Notes: generated by a model from the letters alone, not told the origin. A stretch of 54,757 nt of DNA from an uncultured Oscillospiraceae bacterium (GCA_944387635.1 CALXFT010000007.1:1-54757), one strand, 5' to 3'. Counted from the first letter of the stretch, positions 14,849 through 24,293 are shown. Numbers and translations: made by a program.

Positions 14849-15583
14849 TTACTCCTCCCAGTTGTGCCAGATGTTCTGCACGTCGTCGTCCTCTTCCATG
14901 ATGTCGATGAGCTTTTCCATGAGCTTGATGTGCTCCTCGCTCTCCAGCTTCTGATAGTTCTGAGGCACCATTTCGATCTGGGCGGAGACGAAGGCATAGC
15001 CCTTGGCGGTCATGGCATCGGCCACGGCGTTGAAGTCGTCGGGATCGGTGTAGACGGTGAACACGTCGTCTTCGGCCTCAAAGTCGTCGGCGCCGCAGTC
15101 CATGGCGTCCATCATGACCTGATCCTCTTCCAGCTCGCCCTCTTCGTTGTCGATGACCAGCACGCCCTTCTTGTCGAAGCTCCAGCTGACGCAGCCGGTG
15201 GCTCCCAGGTTGCCGCCGAACTTGTCGAAGTGGTGGCGCATGGAACCGGCGGTCCGGTTGCGGTTGTCGGTCATGGTCTCCACGATCACCGCCACGCCGC
15301 CGGGGCCGTAGCCTTCGTAGGTGATGGACTCGTAGTTGTCGCCGCCGCCTGCGCCGGAGGCCTTCTCCAGGCAGCGCTTGATGTTGTCGTTGGGCATGTT
15401 GGCGGCCTTGGCCTTGGTGATGACCGTGGCCAGACGGGAGTTGTTGGCGGGATCGGTGATGCCGCCGCCCTCCTTCACCGCCACGATCAGCTCCTTGGCG
15501 ATCTTGGTGAAGGCAGCCGCCCGCTTGGCGTCCTGGGCGCCCTTGGTCTTCTGAATGTTATGCCATTTGGAATGTCCGGACAT
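14849..15583 (-). CDS. YebC/PmpR-family regulator or translation factor
   Basis: 244 residues, full length. It starts with the family signature MSGHSKWHNIQKTKGAQDAKR, continues GGGITDPANNSRLATVITKAKAANMPNDNIKR, and has YEGYGPGGVAVIVE and NKNR-like NRNRTA...RHHFDKFGGNLGATG. YebC proteins were described as DNA-binding regulators; more recent work on TACO1/YebC homologues points to help at stalled ribosomes. The acidic C-terminal tail (IDIMEEDDDVQNIW) is normal. Own terminator downstream. Confidence 0.95.
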   Translation of the reverse strand: MSGHSKWHNIQKTKGAQDAKRAAAFTKIAKELIVAVKEGGGITDPANNSRLATVITKAKAANMPNDNIKRCLEKASGAGGGDNYESITYEGYGPGGVAVIVETMTDNRNRTAGSMRHHFDKFGGNLGATGCVSWSFDKKGVLVIDNEEGELEEDQVMMDAMDCGADDFEAEDDVFTVYTDPDDFNAVADAMTAKGYAFVSAQIEMVPQNYQKLESEEHIKLMEKLIDIMEEDDDVQNIWHNWEE

Positions 15584-15665
15584 GTGTATCTCTACCCTTT
15601 CTGGAATGGAATGATAAAATTAGCCTATCTATTTTATCAGATGAATATGCAAAAATCAACCATGT

Positions 15666-16460
15666 TCAGAAGAATTTCATGCAGACGGTGTGCTTTCCCG
15701 AGTATTTTACCACAACATCCGGGAACGCCGCCTGCAATTTCTCCGCCAGAAGCGGCATGGTCGGGTTTTCCGTGTGGAAGTGTCCGGCGTCGATGAGGTT
15801 CACTCCCAGCTCAAAGGCGGTGCGGAACTGGTTGTATTTGACGTCAGCGGTGACGAAGGTATCGCAGCCCGCATCCAGAGCCTCTGCCAGTTCCCCGGCG
15901 CAGGCGCCGCCGCCGACGGCCACCCGGTGAACCGGCTTTCCGCCGTTGACATAACGCAGACCCTCACAGCCCAACGCTGTCTTTACCCGTGAAAGGAAGG
16001 CTTCCAAGGGCTGCGCCTCTGTGGTACCCTGCCGCAGGAGGCCAAAGTCCCGGCCCAGTTCATCCTGACCGGCCGGGGCGATCACCTGAATGTCCTGAAG
16101 GCCCAGTGCCTTGGCCAGACAGTCGTTGACGCCGCCGGGGGCCATGTCCAGATTGGTGTGGGCATTGATGGCGGCGATGCCGTGCTCCATGAGGGTCAGA
16201 AGGTTTCTTCCGGTCTGGGTGTCCTCGTTTACGGCGGTCAGGCCCTCGCCGAAGATCAGGGGATGGTGGGTGAGGATCAGATCCGCCTGTTCTTCCACGG
16301 CCTCCCGGATCACCGTTTCAAAGGGGTCCAGAGCCACCAGAATCTTCTTCACCCGGCGGCTTTTTCGCCCGCACAGCAGGCCCACATTGTCCCAGCTCTC
16401 CGCCATGGCGGGCGGGGCAATGGTATTTATGAATTGCAGCACATCTTCAACCGTGGTCAT
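15666..16460 (-). CDS. Nif3-like dinuclear metal-centre protein
   Basis: 264 residues. Metal ligands of the Nif3/YbgI family are visible: ESWDNVGLLCG, LILTHHPLIFG (paired His), AAINAHTNLD, and near the end NLIDAGHFHTENP. Hexameric toroid family, sometimes annotated GTP cyclohydrolase I type 2, but that activity is doubtful. The ATG overlaps the trmK stop (ATGA), so the two are translationally coupled; the trmK-nif3 pair is standard in Firmicutes. Confidence 0.93.
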   Translation of the reverse strand: MTTVEDVLQFINTIAPPAMAESWDNVGLLCGRKSRRVKKILVALDPFETVIREAVEEQADLILTHHPLIFGEGLTAVNEDTQTGRNLLTLMEHGIAAINAHTNLDMAPGGVNDCLAKALGLQDIQVIAPAGQDELGRDFGLLRQGTTEAQPLEAFLSRVKTALGCEGLRYVNGGKPVHRVAVGGGACAGELAEALDAGCDTFVTADVKYNQFRTAFELGVNLIDAGHFHTENPTMPLLAEKLQAAFPDVVVKYSGKHTVCMKFF

Positions 16461-17152
16461 TGACAGCCTCCTAACTCCACACGAATTTGCTTCAGATCTT
16501 CCAGGATCTTCCGGGTTTCCTCCCAGTCTACTCCGCCGGCCCGGGAGCGCCCCTGAACGGTTTTCTCCAAGCCGCCGATGACCCGGTCTAAGAAGGCGGG
16601 CAGCAGAGGGGAGCCGCTTTCCAGCAGGGCCGGGGAGAGGTAGGCCTGGGCCGGGGTCAGGCTGTGACCGGGATCGAAGGTCACTTCCATGACAGGATAG
16701 AGAAACTTCCCGTCCTGGGCCAGGGTCTCCCGGCGGATGGCATAGCCCCGGTCATACAGATACCGCCGAAGCTCCGGCCGTTTGCTCTGACATTGCAGGA
16801 TCAGACGGTAGTCTCCGCTTTTCAGCCAAGGGGCGGCATCCAGAATGGAGATCATGGTGTCGGCCCCCATCCCGGCGCAGACCAGGGTATCAAAGTCCCG
16901 TGGTATGTTCCGGACGCCGTCGGACAGGCAGAATGTCATCTTGTTCTCTACGCCGTAGGTCCGGGCGTTGCGCAGGGCGCACCGCAGAGGCTGCTCGTTG
17001 ACGTCGGAAGCCAGCACGGACCTGGCCGCGCCGGTTAGCAGCAAATGGATTCCCAGGTATCCGTGGTCACAGCCCACGTCGGCCACCCGGTCTCCGGGGC
17101 GGACAAAGCCGCAGCAGGCCAGCAGCCGGTTGGAAAGGGGTGGTAGCTTCAT
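16457..17152 (-). CDS. trmK: tRNA (adenine-22-N1)-methyltransferase
   Basis: 231 residues, GGGAGG ahead of ATG 17152. Class I SAM methyltransferase fold: ADVGCDHGYLGIHLL (motif I), LASDVNEQPLRCALRNA, then CAGMGADTMISIL (the substrate-side motif typical of TrmK/YqfN) and LILQCQSKRPELRRYLYDRGY. It methylates N1 of A22 in tRNA in the cytoplasm. The C-terminal helical region is present. First gene of the trmK-nif3 unit. Confidence 0.93.
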   Translation of the reverse strand: MKLPPLSNRLLACCGFVRPGDRVADVGCDHGYLGIHLLLTGAARSVLASDVNEQPLRCALRNARTYGVENKMTFCLSDGVRNIPRDFDTLVCAGMGADTMISILDAAPWLKSGDYRLILQCQSKRPELRRYLYDRGYAIRRETLAQDGKFLYPVMEVTFDPGHSLTPAQAYLSPALLESGSPLLPAFLDRVIGGLEKTVQGRSRAGGVDWEETRKILEDLKQIRVELGGCQ

Positions 17153-17167
17153 ATTCTCTTGCCTCCC

Positions 17168-17202
17168 AAAAGAAGCGCCGTCCCGGCAAAATCCGGGACG
17201 GC
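17168..17202 (-). terminator. Terminator after the DUF1858 gene
   Basis: GCCGTCCCGG and CCGGGACGGC form a ten-pair stem; on the minus strand it runs into GCTTCTTTTG. It lies ahead of trmK, separating the two units. Confidence 0.8.
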
Positions 17203-17215
17203 ACAGCCGTTTTGA

Positions 17216-17446
17216 TCAAGCCTGCTCGGCCTGGTTGGCTTCGTAAGCCTCCAGGAAGTGGTTCAGCTGGGCCAGGAAGGGCTCACAGTCGATGCCGTGG
17301 ACCATGCAGGCCTCCTCAACGGTCTCGCCCCGGGAAGAGGGGCAGCCCAGGCAGTGCATGCCGATGGCATAGAACAGGGGCGCGGCGTGAGGGGCGATGT
17401 CCAGAATGTCCCCGATAATGGTTTCCTTTTCAATCTTAACAGCCAT
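17216..17446 (-). CDS. DUF1858 domain protein
   Basis: 76 residues, GGAGG ahead of ATG 17446. The family pattern is clear: DILDIAPHAAPLFYAIGMHCLGCPSSRGETVEEAC, with a CLGCP pair of cysteines. DUF1858 proteins are small helical cytoplasmic proteins, often near hybrid-cluster or Fe-S proteins; function unknown. Here it follows a Rieske oxidoreductase gene on the same strand after 68 bases. Confidence 0.9.
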   Translation of the reverse strand: MAVKIEKETIIGDILDIAPHAAPLFYAIGMHCLGCPSSRGETVEEACMVHGIDCEPFLAQLNHFLEAYEANQAEQA

Positions 17447-17514
17447 AAAAATGACCTCCTATCTGTGTGTGGCTTCATTATACCGCATATTTTCAAAAAA
17501 ACAAGAGGCAATCC

Positions 17515-18813
17515 TTATTTCTTCAGATCCCGGCAGGCGGGGTTGTCGATCCGCTTGCCTTCGGCGGTGAATCGGGAGCCGTGGCAGGGGCAGTCCCAGC
17601 TGTGCTCCTGGGGATTCCACTTCAGGGCGCAGCCCATGTGGGGACACCGCTTGGGGGAGAGGGAGAGCAGGTTCTTTCCCGCCTCCAGGGCATTGGTCAT
17701 CAGCTGCGGACGCAGCATGCCCCGGGAAGGGGAGAAGACCGGGGCGAAGTCGCTGCCCTTTCCCGTGATCAGATCCCGCAGGATCATGGCGGCGGCCATG
17801 GCGGAAGTCATGCCCCACTTGTTGAAGCCCGTGGCAACGTACACCCCTGGGGTCCGGGCGCTGTACTGGCCGATATAGGGTACGCCGTCCAGGCTCATGC
17901 AGTCCTGGGTTGCCCAGCGGTGGGTGACGGCGGCTCCGGGATAACGGCTTTGGGCGAAGTCCTCCAGCTCCTGCCAGCCGCCGCCGGCGTGGCCGGTCCG
18001 GTGTCCGCCGCCGCCCAGAAGGAGCTTGTCACCGCAGCTCCGGAAGGACAGACCGTTTTCCGCCTGGTCCAGGTACATGGCCTCGGGGACCGGGGCATGC
18101 TCCAAAGCCAGTACATAGGACCGCTGCTGGTAGAGCTTGAGAAAGTAGCTGCCGTGGCGGTTGAGGAAGGGAAAGTGGGTGGCGACAATAAAGGCCTCCG
18201 CCCGGATCTTTCCCCGGTCGGTGACGGCAGTTCCCTTTTCCAGCCGCCGGACCTGGGTCCGCTGGAAGACCGTCAGATCCCGGGAGACGGCCGAGAGGAA
18301 TTTCAGCGGATGGAACTGGGCCTGATCGGAGACCTTCACCCCGCCCACCGTGGGGAAGGGCAGGGGCAGGTCCCGTGCCAGCTCCGCCGGGCAGCCTAAG
18401 ATCTCCAGAGCCCGGACTTCTCGCTCCAGAACCGAAAGGTCCGTCCGGCTGTAGATGATATTGTCCCGGCGTTCCAGATCGCAGGGGATCTGACGGCACA
18501 GGTTCCGGTATTCCTCCAGAGCCAGCCGGTTGGCCTGAAGGTACATCCGGGCTCGTTCCGGGCCGAACCGGTCGATCAGGCCGTGATAGCAGGCTCCGTG
18601 CTGAAAGGTGAGCTTGGCGGTGGTGTTCTTTGTGACGCCGTCTGTCAGCACGTCCGCCTCCGCCACAGTGCAGTCGACGCCGGCGCGCCCCAACTGCCAG
18701 GCGCACAGCAGCCCGGTGATGCCGCCGCCGATGATCAGCACATCCGTCCGGTGTTCCCCCTGCAGGGGAAGAAAATGGGGCATTTGCCCGTCCTGAGACC
18801 ATACAGAATCCAT
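17515..18813 (-). CDS. FAD-dependent oxidoreductase with C-terminal Rieske domain
   Basis: 432 residues from ATG 18813, with AAAGGAG upstream. N-terminal dinucleotide-binding fold (VLIIGGGITGLLCAWQL near residue 25) of the DAO/glycine-oxidase type, with GVYVATGFNKWGMTSAMAAA near residue 335 for FAD. The C-terminus has the two Rieske boxes CPHMGC and CPCHGS for a 2Fe-2S cluster. Such fusions occur widely in Firmicutes; substrate is unknown. Predicted to be cytoplasmic. Full length. Confidence 0.9.
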   Translation of the reverse strand: MDSVWSQDGQMPHFLPLQGEHRTDVLIIGGGITGLLCAWQLGRAGVDCTVAEADVLTDGVTKNTTAKLTFQHGACYHGLIDRFGPERARMYLQANRLALEEYRNLCRQIPCDLERRDNIIYSRTDLSVLEREVRALEILGCPAELARDLPLPFPTVGGVKVSDQAQFHPLKFLSAVSRDLTVFQRTQVRRLEKGTAVTDRGKIRAEAFIVATHFPFLNRHGSYFLKLYQQRSYVLALEHAPVPEAMYLDQAENGLSFRSCGDKLLLGGGGHRTGHAGGGWQELEDFAQSRYPGAAVTHRWATQDCMSLDGVPYIGQYSARTPGVYVATGFNKWGMTSAMAAAMILRDLITGKGSDFAPVFSPSRGMLRPQLMTNALEAGKNLLSLSPKRCPHMGCALKWNPQEHSWDCPCHGSRFTAEGKRIDNPACRDLKK

Positions 18814-18864
18814 CCGATCCACTCCTTTGAAACTAGTATTGACCAAGACGGAAAAGTTATTTCA

Positions 18865-19028
18865 AAAAGCTTAAATGCTTATCGACTTAACACAGCAAAA
18901 CGTTTCGGATAGCGTCAGCCTTATGCATAGTGCTTGGACTACAGCCAGCCCCTTGGCTCTCCCCAAGGGGCGAGCCAAGGCGGCCCTGCGGGCCGCAGGT
19001 TGTGTTAAGTCGATAAGCATAAAAGCTT
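18865..19028. repeat. Complete family B MITE-like element
   Basis: 164 bases bounded by near-perfect 28-base inverted repeats: AAGCTT-AA-ATGCTTATCG then ACTTAACACA at the left, and the complement with TT for AA at the right (26 of 28 match). The interior holds CCCCTTGGCTCTCCCCAAGG and GGCGAGCCAAGGCGGC, a second hairpin. No ORF, so non-autonomous. Its right end is 14 bases ahead of the topoisomerase promoter. Confidence 0.8.
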
Positions 19029-19042
19029 AAAATCCGGTGCGG

Positions 19043-19071
19043 TTGACTTTACCGGAAAAAATGCATATAAT
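19043..19071 (+). promoter_or_regulatory. Promoter of the topoisomerase pair
   Basis: TTGACT (19043-19048), 17 bases, TATAAT (19066-19071), 51 bases ahead of the start codon and directly beyond the family B element. Confidence 0.75.
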
Positions 19072-19122
19072 ATACTAGAATTACTATGGACAACTATTGA
19101 ATTCTATGGCAGGTAATTGAAA

Positions 19123-21105
19123 ATGGCAACAAAAAAGCAAGAGCAATACGGAAATTCCAGCATCTCCATGCTCAAGGGCGAAGACCGGGTCCGCAAGCGT
19201 CCCGCGGTTATTTTCGGCTCTGACGACCTGGAGGGCTGCAAGCACGCGGTCTTTGAGATCCTCTCCAACGCCATTGACGAGGCCCGGGAGGGCCACGGCG
19301 ACACCATCATCGTCACCCGCTACGAGGACCTGAGCGTTGAGGTGGAGGACTTCGGACGGGGCTGCCCCGTGGACTACAACGAGAAGGAAAAGCGGTACAA
19401 CTGGGAGCTGGTGTTCTGCGAAATGTACGCCGGCGGCAAGTACGGCGAAAACGGCGAGAACTATGAGTACTCCCTGGGCCTCAACGGCCTGGGCTCCTGC
19501 GCCACCCAGTATGCCTCGGAATATTTTGACGCCACCATCCGCCGGGACGGGAACCGGTACGACCTCCACTTTGAACGGGGCCGGAATGTGGGCGGCCTGA
19601 AAAAGGCTCCCGCCGACCGGAAGAAGACCGGCTCCAAATTCCACTGGAAGCCGGACCGGCAGGTCTTCACGGACATCAACATCCCCGTGGAGTACTACCG
19701 GGACGTGCTGCGCCGTCAGGCTGTGGTGAATCCTGGCGTCACCTTCCAGTTCCGCAACCAGACCGGCGGCAAATTCGAGACCGAGGAATTCTGCTACCAG
19801 GATGGCATCCGCCAGTACATCGAGGAGCTGGTGGGGGACAACGCCTTCACCATGCCCGTGTTCTGGGAGACCGAGCGCCGGGGCCGGGACGCGGAAAACC
19901 GGCCGGAGATGAAGCTGAAGATCACCGCTTCCTTCTGCTTCAGCAAGCAGGTCAGCCACATCGAGTACTATCACAACTCCTCCTGGCTGGAGTACGGCGG
20001 CAGCCCCGACCGGGCCGTGCGCCTGGGCTTCACCGCCGCCTTCGACAAGTATCTGAAGGACAGCGGCAAGTACGCCAAAAACGAGAACAAGATCCTCTTC
20101 CAGGACATTCAGGACAGCCTGGTCCTGGTGACCAACTGCTTCTCCACCATCGGCTGCTTTGAGAACCAGACGAAAAAGTCCGTCAACAGCAAGTTCACCC
20201 AGGAGGCCATGACCGCCTTCTTCAAAGAGCAGCTGCAGATCTGGTTCATTGAGAACAAGCAGGAGGCGGACAAGGCTGCCGAGCAGATCCTGGTGAACAA
20301 GCGGGCCAGAGAGTCCGCGGAGAAGACCAAGTCCAGCGTCAAGAAGAAGCTCTCCGGCAGCATCGACATTGCCAACCGGGTCCAGAAATTCGTGGATTGC
20401 CGCAGCAGGGATACCTCCCGCCGGGAGCTGTATATCGTGGAGGGCGACTCCGCGCTGGGCTCCGTCAAACTCAGCCGGGACGCGGAGTTCCAGGGCATTA
20501 TGCCCGTCCGGGGCAAGATCCTCAACTGCCTGAAGGCGGACTATGCCAAGATCTTCGCCAGCCCCATTATCACGGACCTGATGAAGGTACTGGGCTGCGG
20601 CGTGGAGGTCCAGGGGAAGAAGGCAAAGGAGCTGTCCTCCTTCGACCTGTCCCAGCTGCGCTGGAGCAAGGTGGTCATCTGCACCGACGCCGACTACGAC
20701 GGCTTCCAGATCCGGACCCTGATCCTGACTATGATCTACCGGCTCTGTCCCACCCTGATCCGGGACGGCTATGTCTACATCGCCGAATCCCCCCTCTTTG
20801 AGATCACCTGCAAGGACAAGACCTGGTTTGCCTACAACGAGCAGGAGAAGGTGAAGATCCTCAAGGAGCTGGAGGGCAAGAAGGTCACCATCCAGCGCTC
20901 CAAAGGTCTGGGTGAGAACGACCCGGAGATGATGTGGATGACCACCATGAATCCCGAAACCCGGCGGCTCATCAAGGTCATGCCCGAGGAGGCTGAGCGG
21001 ACCGCCTACTATTTTGACATCCTCCTGGGCGACAGACTGAACGAACGGAAAAATTTTATTGCGGAGAACGGCGCCAGATATCTGGAACTGGCGGACATCT
21101 CCTGA
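19123..21105 (+). CDS. GyrB/ParE-like type IIA topoisomerase subunit (divergent)
   Basis: 660 residues from ATG 19123 (a TTG at 19117 is possible). The GHKL ATPase parts are EILSNAIDEAREGH, DFGRGCPVDY and AGGKY...GLNGLGSC. The Toprim domain has IVEGDSALG, CTDADYDGFQIR and QRSKGLGEN. The usual GGTHxxGF loop of GyrB is replaced by EYGGSPDRAVRLGF. This is the second, clostridial-type subunit pair, distinct from housekeeping GyrAB. With the next gene it should form an ATP-dependent heterotetramer that passes DNA duplexes; ParE-like decatenation is more likely than supercoiling, but that is inference. Confidence 0.9.
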   Translation: MATKKQEQYGNSSISMLKGEDRVRKRPAVIFGSDDLEGCKHAVFEILSNAIDEAREGHGDTIIVTRYEDLSVEVEDFGRGCPVDYNEKEKRYNWELVFCEMYAGGKYGENGENYEYSLGLNGLGSCATQYASEYFDATIRRDGNRYDLHFERGRNVGGLKKAPADRKKTGSKFHWKPDRQVFTDINIPVEYYRDVLRRQAVVNPGVTFQFRNQTGGKFETEEFCYQDGIRQYIEELVGDNAFTMPVFWETERRGRDAENRPEMKLKITASFCFSKQVSHIEYYHNSSWLEYGGSPDRAVRLGFTAAFDKYLKDSGKYAKNENKILFQDIQDSLVLVTNCFSTIGCFENQTKKSVNSKFTQEAMTAFFKEQLQIWFIENKQEADKAAEQILVNKRARESAEKTKSSVKKKLSGSIDIANRVQKFVDCRSRDTSRRELYIVEGDSALGSVKLSRDAEFQGIMPVRGKILNCLKADYAKIFASPIITDLMKVLGCGVEVQGKKAKELSSFDLSQLRWSKVVICTDADYDGFQIRTLILTMIYRLCPTLIRDGYVYIAESPLFEITCKDKTWFAYNEQEKVKILKELEGKKVTIQRSKGLGENDPEMMWMTTMNPETRRLIKVMPEEAERTAYYFDILLGDRLNERKNFIAENGARYLELADIS

Positions 21106-21117
21106 GGAAGGTTCCAC

Positions 21118-23364
21118 ATGGCAAGAAAAAAGCAAGAACCGGAAAAGAAGAAAAAAGTCAATACCGACGGCGTCATGGGTCTGGTGGGCTCCACCACGGA
21201 GCAGCCCATTTCCGAGACCCTGGAGCTGAACTACATGCCCTACGCCATGTCCGTCATCGTCTCCCGGGCCATTCCTGAGATCGACGGATTCAAGCCCTCA
21301 CACCGCAAGCTCCTGTACACCATGTACAAGATGGGCCTGCTCACCGGGGGCCGGACCAAGTCGGCCAACATTGTGGGCCAGACCATGCGCTTAAACCCCC
21401 ACGGCGACGCGGCCATCTATGAGACCATGGTCCGTCTGGCCCGGGGCAACGAGACCTTGCTCCACCCCTTCGTGGACTCCAAGGGCAACTTCGGCAAGGT
21501 CTACTCCCGGGACATGGCCTACGCCGCCTCCCGGTACACCGAGGCCAAGCTGGAGCCCATCTGCGCGGAGATCTTCCGGGACATCGACAGCGACACCGTG
21601 GACATGGTGGACAACTACGACGCCACTATGAAAGAGCCCGCCCTGCTGCCCACCACCTTCCCCAATGTGCTGGTGTCGGCCAACCAGGGCATTGCCGTGG
21701 GCATGGCGTCCAATATCTGCTCGTTCAACCTGCGGGAGATCTGCCAGACCACCATCGCCCTGATGAAAAATCCCGACCACGACATTCTGTCCACCCTGCC
21801 GGGACCGGACTTCTCCACCGGCGGCGAGCTTCTGTTTGACGAAGCGGCCACCCGGGAAATCTACGCCACGGGCCGGGGCAGCTTCAAGCTCCGGGCCAAG
21901 TGGCGCTACGTCAAGGAGGGCAACCTCATTGAGATCACCCAGATCCCCTATACCACCACCACCGAGGTCATTCTGGACAAGGTGGCTGAGCTCATCAAGG
22001 CGGGGAAGATCCGTGAAATCGCCGACATGCGCGACGAGACGGACCTGGGCGGCCTGAAGCTGGCCATTGACTTAAAGCGGGGAGTGGACCCGGACAAGCT
22101 CATGCAGAAGCTGTTCCGGCTGACGGCCCTGCAGGACAGCTTCCCCTGCAACTTCAACATCCTCATTGCGGGCATGCCCCGGGTCATGGGGGTTGGGGAG
22201 ATTTTGCGGGAGTGGACGGCCTGGCGCACGGACTGCGTCAAGCGGCGGATCTACTTCCAGATCCAGAAGAAGGAAGACCGGCTCCACCTGCTCAAGGGTC
22301 TGGAGCGGATTCTGCTGGACATCGACAAGGCCATCCGGATCATTCGGGAGACGGAGCTGGAGAGCGAAGTGGTGCCTAACCTGATGATCGGCTTCGGCAT
22401 CGACGAAATTCAGGCGAACTTCGTGGCGGAGATCAAGCTGCGCAACATCAACAAGGAATACATCCTCAGACAGACCAAGGCCGCCGACCAGCTGGAGCGG
22501 GAGATCGCGGACCTGCGCGACACCCTGAACAGCCCCCGGAAGCTGCAAAACGTGATCATCCAGGAGCTCAAGGCCGTCAGCGAAAAGTTCGGCAAGCCCC
22601 GGCAGACCGAGATCGTCTACAACATCGACGAAGCGGAGGAGGAGGAAGAGGAGCCCCAGACGCCGGACTATCCCGTCACCGTGTTCCTGTCCCGGGAGGG
22701 GTATCTGAAGAAGATTACCCAGCAGTCCCTGCGCGTGAGCGGTGAGCAGAAGTTCAAGGAGGGCGACGGACTGTTCCTGTCGGAGGAGACCACCAACCGG
22801 GCGGAGTTCCTGGTGTTCACCAACCAGTTCCAGTGCTATAAGTCCAGACTCTCCGACTTTGACGACGGAAAAGCCTCCCAGCTTGGGGACTATCTGCCTC
22901 AGAAGCTGGGCTTCGAGGCCGGGGAGACCATGACAGGCTTCGCCCTGTGCGGCGATTACAAGGGCTTTGTGATCTTCTTCTTTGAAAACGGCAAGGCGGC
23001 CAAGGTGCCGCTGACTGCCTACGAGACCAAGACCAACCGCAAGAAGCTCACCGGCGCCTACTCCGACAAGAGCCCTCTGGTCAGGGTGATGACCCTGCGG
23101 GAGGACCGTCAGATGGCCCTGTACTCCAGCGACGGACGGGCGGTGATCTTCTCCACGGCCCAGCTGCTGCCCAAGAACACCCGCAGCACCCAGGGCGTGG
23201 CGGTGATGAGCCTGCGCAAGAACGCTGTGCTCCGGGACGCCGTGGCGCTGGAAGACAGCGGCATCGTCAACCAGAGCCGGTACCGGGCCAAGGCCATTCC
23301 GGCGGCAGGAGCCCTGCTGAAGACTGAGGACACGCCGGAAAAGCAGGAGCGCTTCGACATTTAA
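21118..23364 (+). CDS. GyrA/ParC-like type IIA topoisomerase subunit
   Basis: 748 residues, 12 bases after the B subunit, RBS GAGGAAGG. Breakage-reunion domain: GFKPSHRKLLYTM, IVGQTMRLNPHGDAAIYETMVRLA, and the catalytic Tyr in AASRYTEAKL near residue 140. An acidic linker (EAEEEEEEP) leads to a C-terminal beta-pinwheel-like region (about 510-735). No QRRGGKG GyrA-box is visible, which argues for relaxation/decatenation rather than gyrase activity. The pair is commonly seen in Clostridia next to unrelated genes. Confidence 0.92.
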   Translation: MARKKQEPEKKKKVNTDGVMGLVGSTTEQPISETLELNYMPYAMSVIVSRAIPEIDGFKPSHRKLLYTMYKMGLLTGGRTKSANIVGQTMRLNPHGDAAIYETMVRLARGNETLLHPFVDSKGNFGKVYSRDMAYAASRYTEAKLEPICAEIFRDIDSDTVDMVDNYDATMKEPALLPTTFPNVLVSANQGIAVGMASNICSFNLREICQTTIALMKNPDHDILSTLPGPDFSTGGELLFDEAATREIYATGRGSFKLRAKWRYVKEGNLIEITQIPYTTTTEVILDKVAELIKAGKIREIADMRDETDLGGLKLAIDLKRGVDPDKLMQKLFRLTALQDSFPCNFNILIAGMPRVMGVGEILREWTAWRTDCVKRRIYFQIQKKEDRLHLLKGLERILLDIDKAIRIIRETELESEVVPNLMIGFGIDEIQANFVAEIKLRNINKEYILRQTKAADQLEREIADLRDTLNSPRKLQNVIIQELKAVSEKFGKPRQTEIVYNIDEAEEEEEEPQTPDYPVTVFLSREGYLKKITQQSLRVSGEQKFKEGDGLFLSEETTNRAEFLVFTNQFQCYKSRLSDFDDGKASQLGDYLPQKLGFEAGETMTGFALCGDYKGFVIFFFENGKAAKVPLTAYETKTNRKKLTGAYSDKSPLVRVMTLREDRQMALYSSDGRAVIFSTAQLLPKNTRSTQGVAVMSLRKNAVLRDAVALEDSGIVNQSRYRAKAIPAAGALLKTEDTPEKQERFDI

Positions 23365-23413
23365 TTTAAGTCAGAGGCTTATCAAAAGAAACGCGGCGCA
23401 ATAGGAGGGGACT

Positions 23414-24277
23414 ATGCGTACACTTTGGCATAACTACGGATGGATCTTGCAGACCATCCTGGGCAGCGTTTTGTTCGCGCTGGGTTTCGGGATTTTTTTG
23501 CAGCCCAATGACCTGAGCCCCGGCGGCATTTCCGGCTTCGCTCTGGTGACTGTGGAGCTGCTGGGTTCCGGCAGCGTGGGTACGCTGACCATTCTGATCA
23601 ACCTGCCCCTGTTCATTCTGGGCGGTCTGAAGATCGGCAGGCAGTTCTTTTTCGGCAGCCTTCTGGGCATGGGCTTAAGCTCCGTGCTCATCGACGCCCT
23701 GGCCGTCTACCCCATGCCCCGCATGGAGCCTTTGATTGCCGCCCTCTACGGCGGCGTGGTCTGCGGCCTGGGCTTAGGGCTGGTGCTGATCTGCGGCAGC
23801 TCCACCGGCGGCTCGGACATTTTGGCCCGGCTTCTGAAATTCCGCTACCGGAACGTACCCATCGGACAGATCACCATGACCCTGGACGCCGTGGTGGTGT
23901 GCATGACGGGCCTGGTGTTCCGGGACCTGTCCAAGGCCCTGTACACCGGCGTGACCGTCTTCGTATGCGGGAAGGTGGTGGACGCGGTGGTCTATCGCTT
24001 CGACTATTCCAAGGTGGCCTTGATTATCTCCGGCGAGTATGCCGCCATAGCCGAAGCCATCGGCGTGAAGCTGGACCGGGGCGCCACCTTCCTCAACGGC
24101 GAGGGCAGCTACAGCGGCCGGCCCACCAAGGTGATCCTGACCGCCGTGAAGAAGCAGCAGATCGCCGAGCTGAAGCAGCTGGTCATCGAGATCGACCCGG
24201 ATGCCTTCATCATTCTTCAGGAGGCCCACCAGGTTCTGGGGGACGGGTTCTCCCGGTATTCGGATAATGCACTGTAA
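23414..24277 (+). CDS. YitT-family membrane protein
   Basis: 287 residues. Five to six membrane helices in the first 200 residues (GSVLFALGFGIFL, LTILINLPLFILGGL, ALYGGVVCGLGLGLVLICG) with the family motif GSSTGGSDILARLL, then a cytoplasmic DUF2179 domain (GATFLNGEGSYSGRPTKVILTAVKKQQ ... DAFIILQEAHQVLGDGF). Transport substrate unknown. RBS AGGAGGGG. It is followed after 16 bases by the lipoprotein gene. Confidence 0.93.
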   Translation: MRTLWHNYGWILQTILGSVLFALGFGIFLQPNDLSPGGISGFALVTVELLGSGSVGTLTILINLPLFILGGLKIGRQFFFGSLLGMGLSSVLIDALAVYPMPRMEPLIAALYGGVVCGLGLGLVLICGSSTGGSDILARLLKFRYRNVPIGQITMTLDAVVVCMTGLVFRDLSKALYTGVTVFVCGKVVDAVVYRFDYSKVALIISGEYAAIAEAIGVKLDRGATFLNGEGSYSGRPTKVILTAVKKQQIAELKQLVIEIDPDAFIILQEAHQVLGDGFSRYSDNAL

Positions 24278-24293
24278 AGGGGCGCTGATAAGG

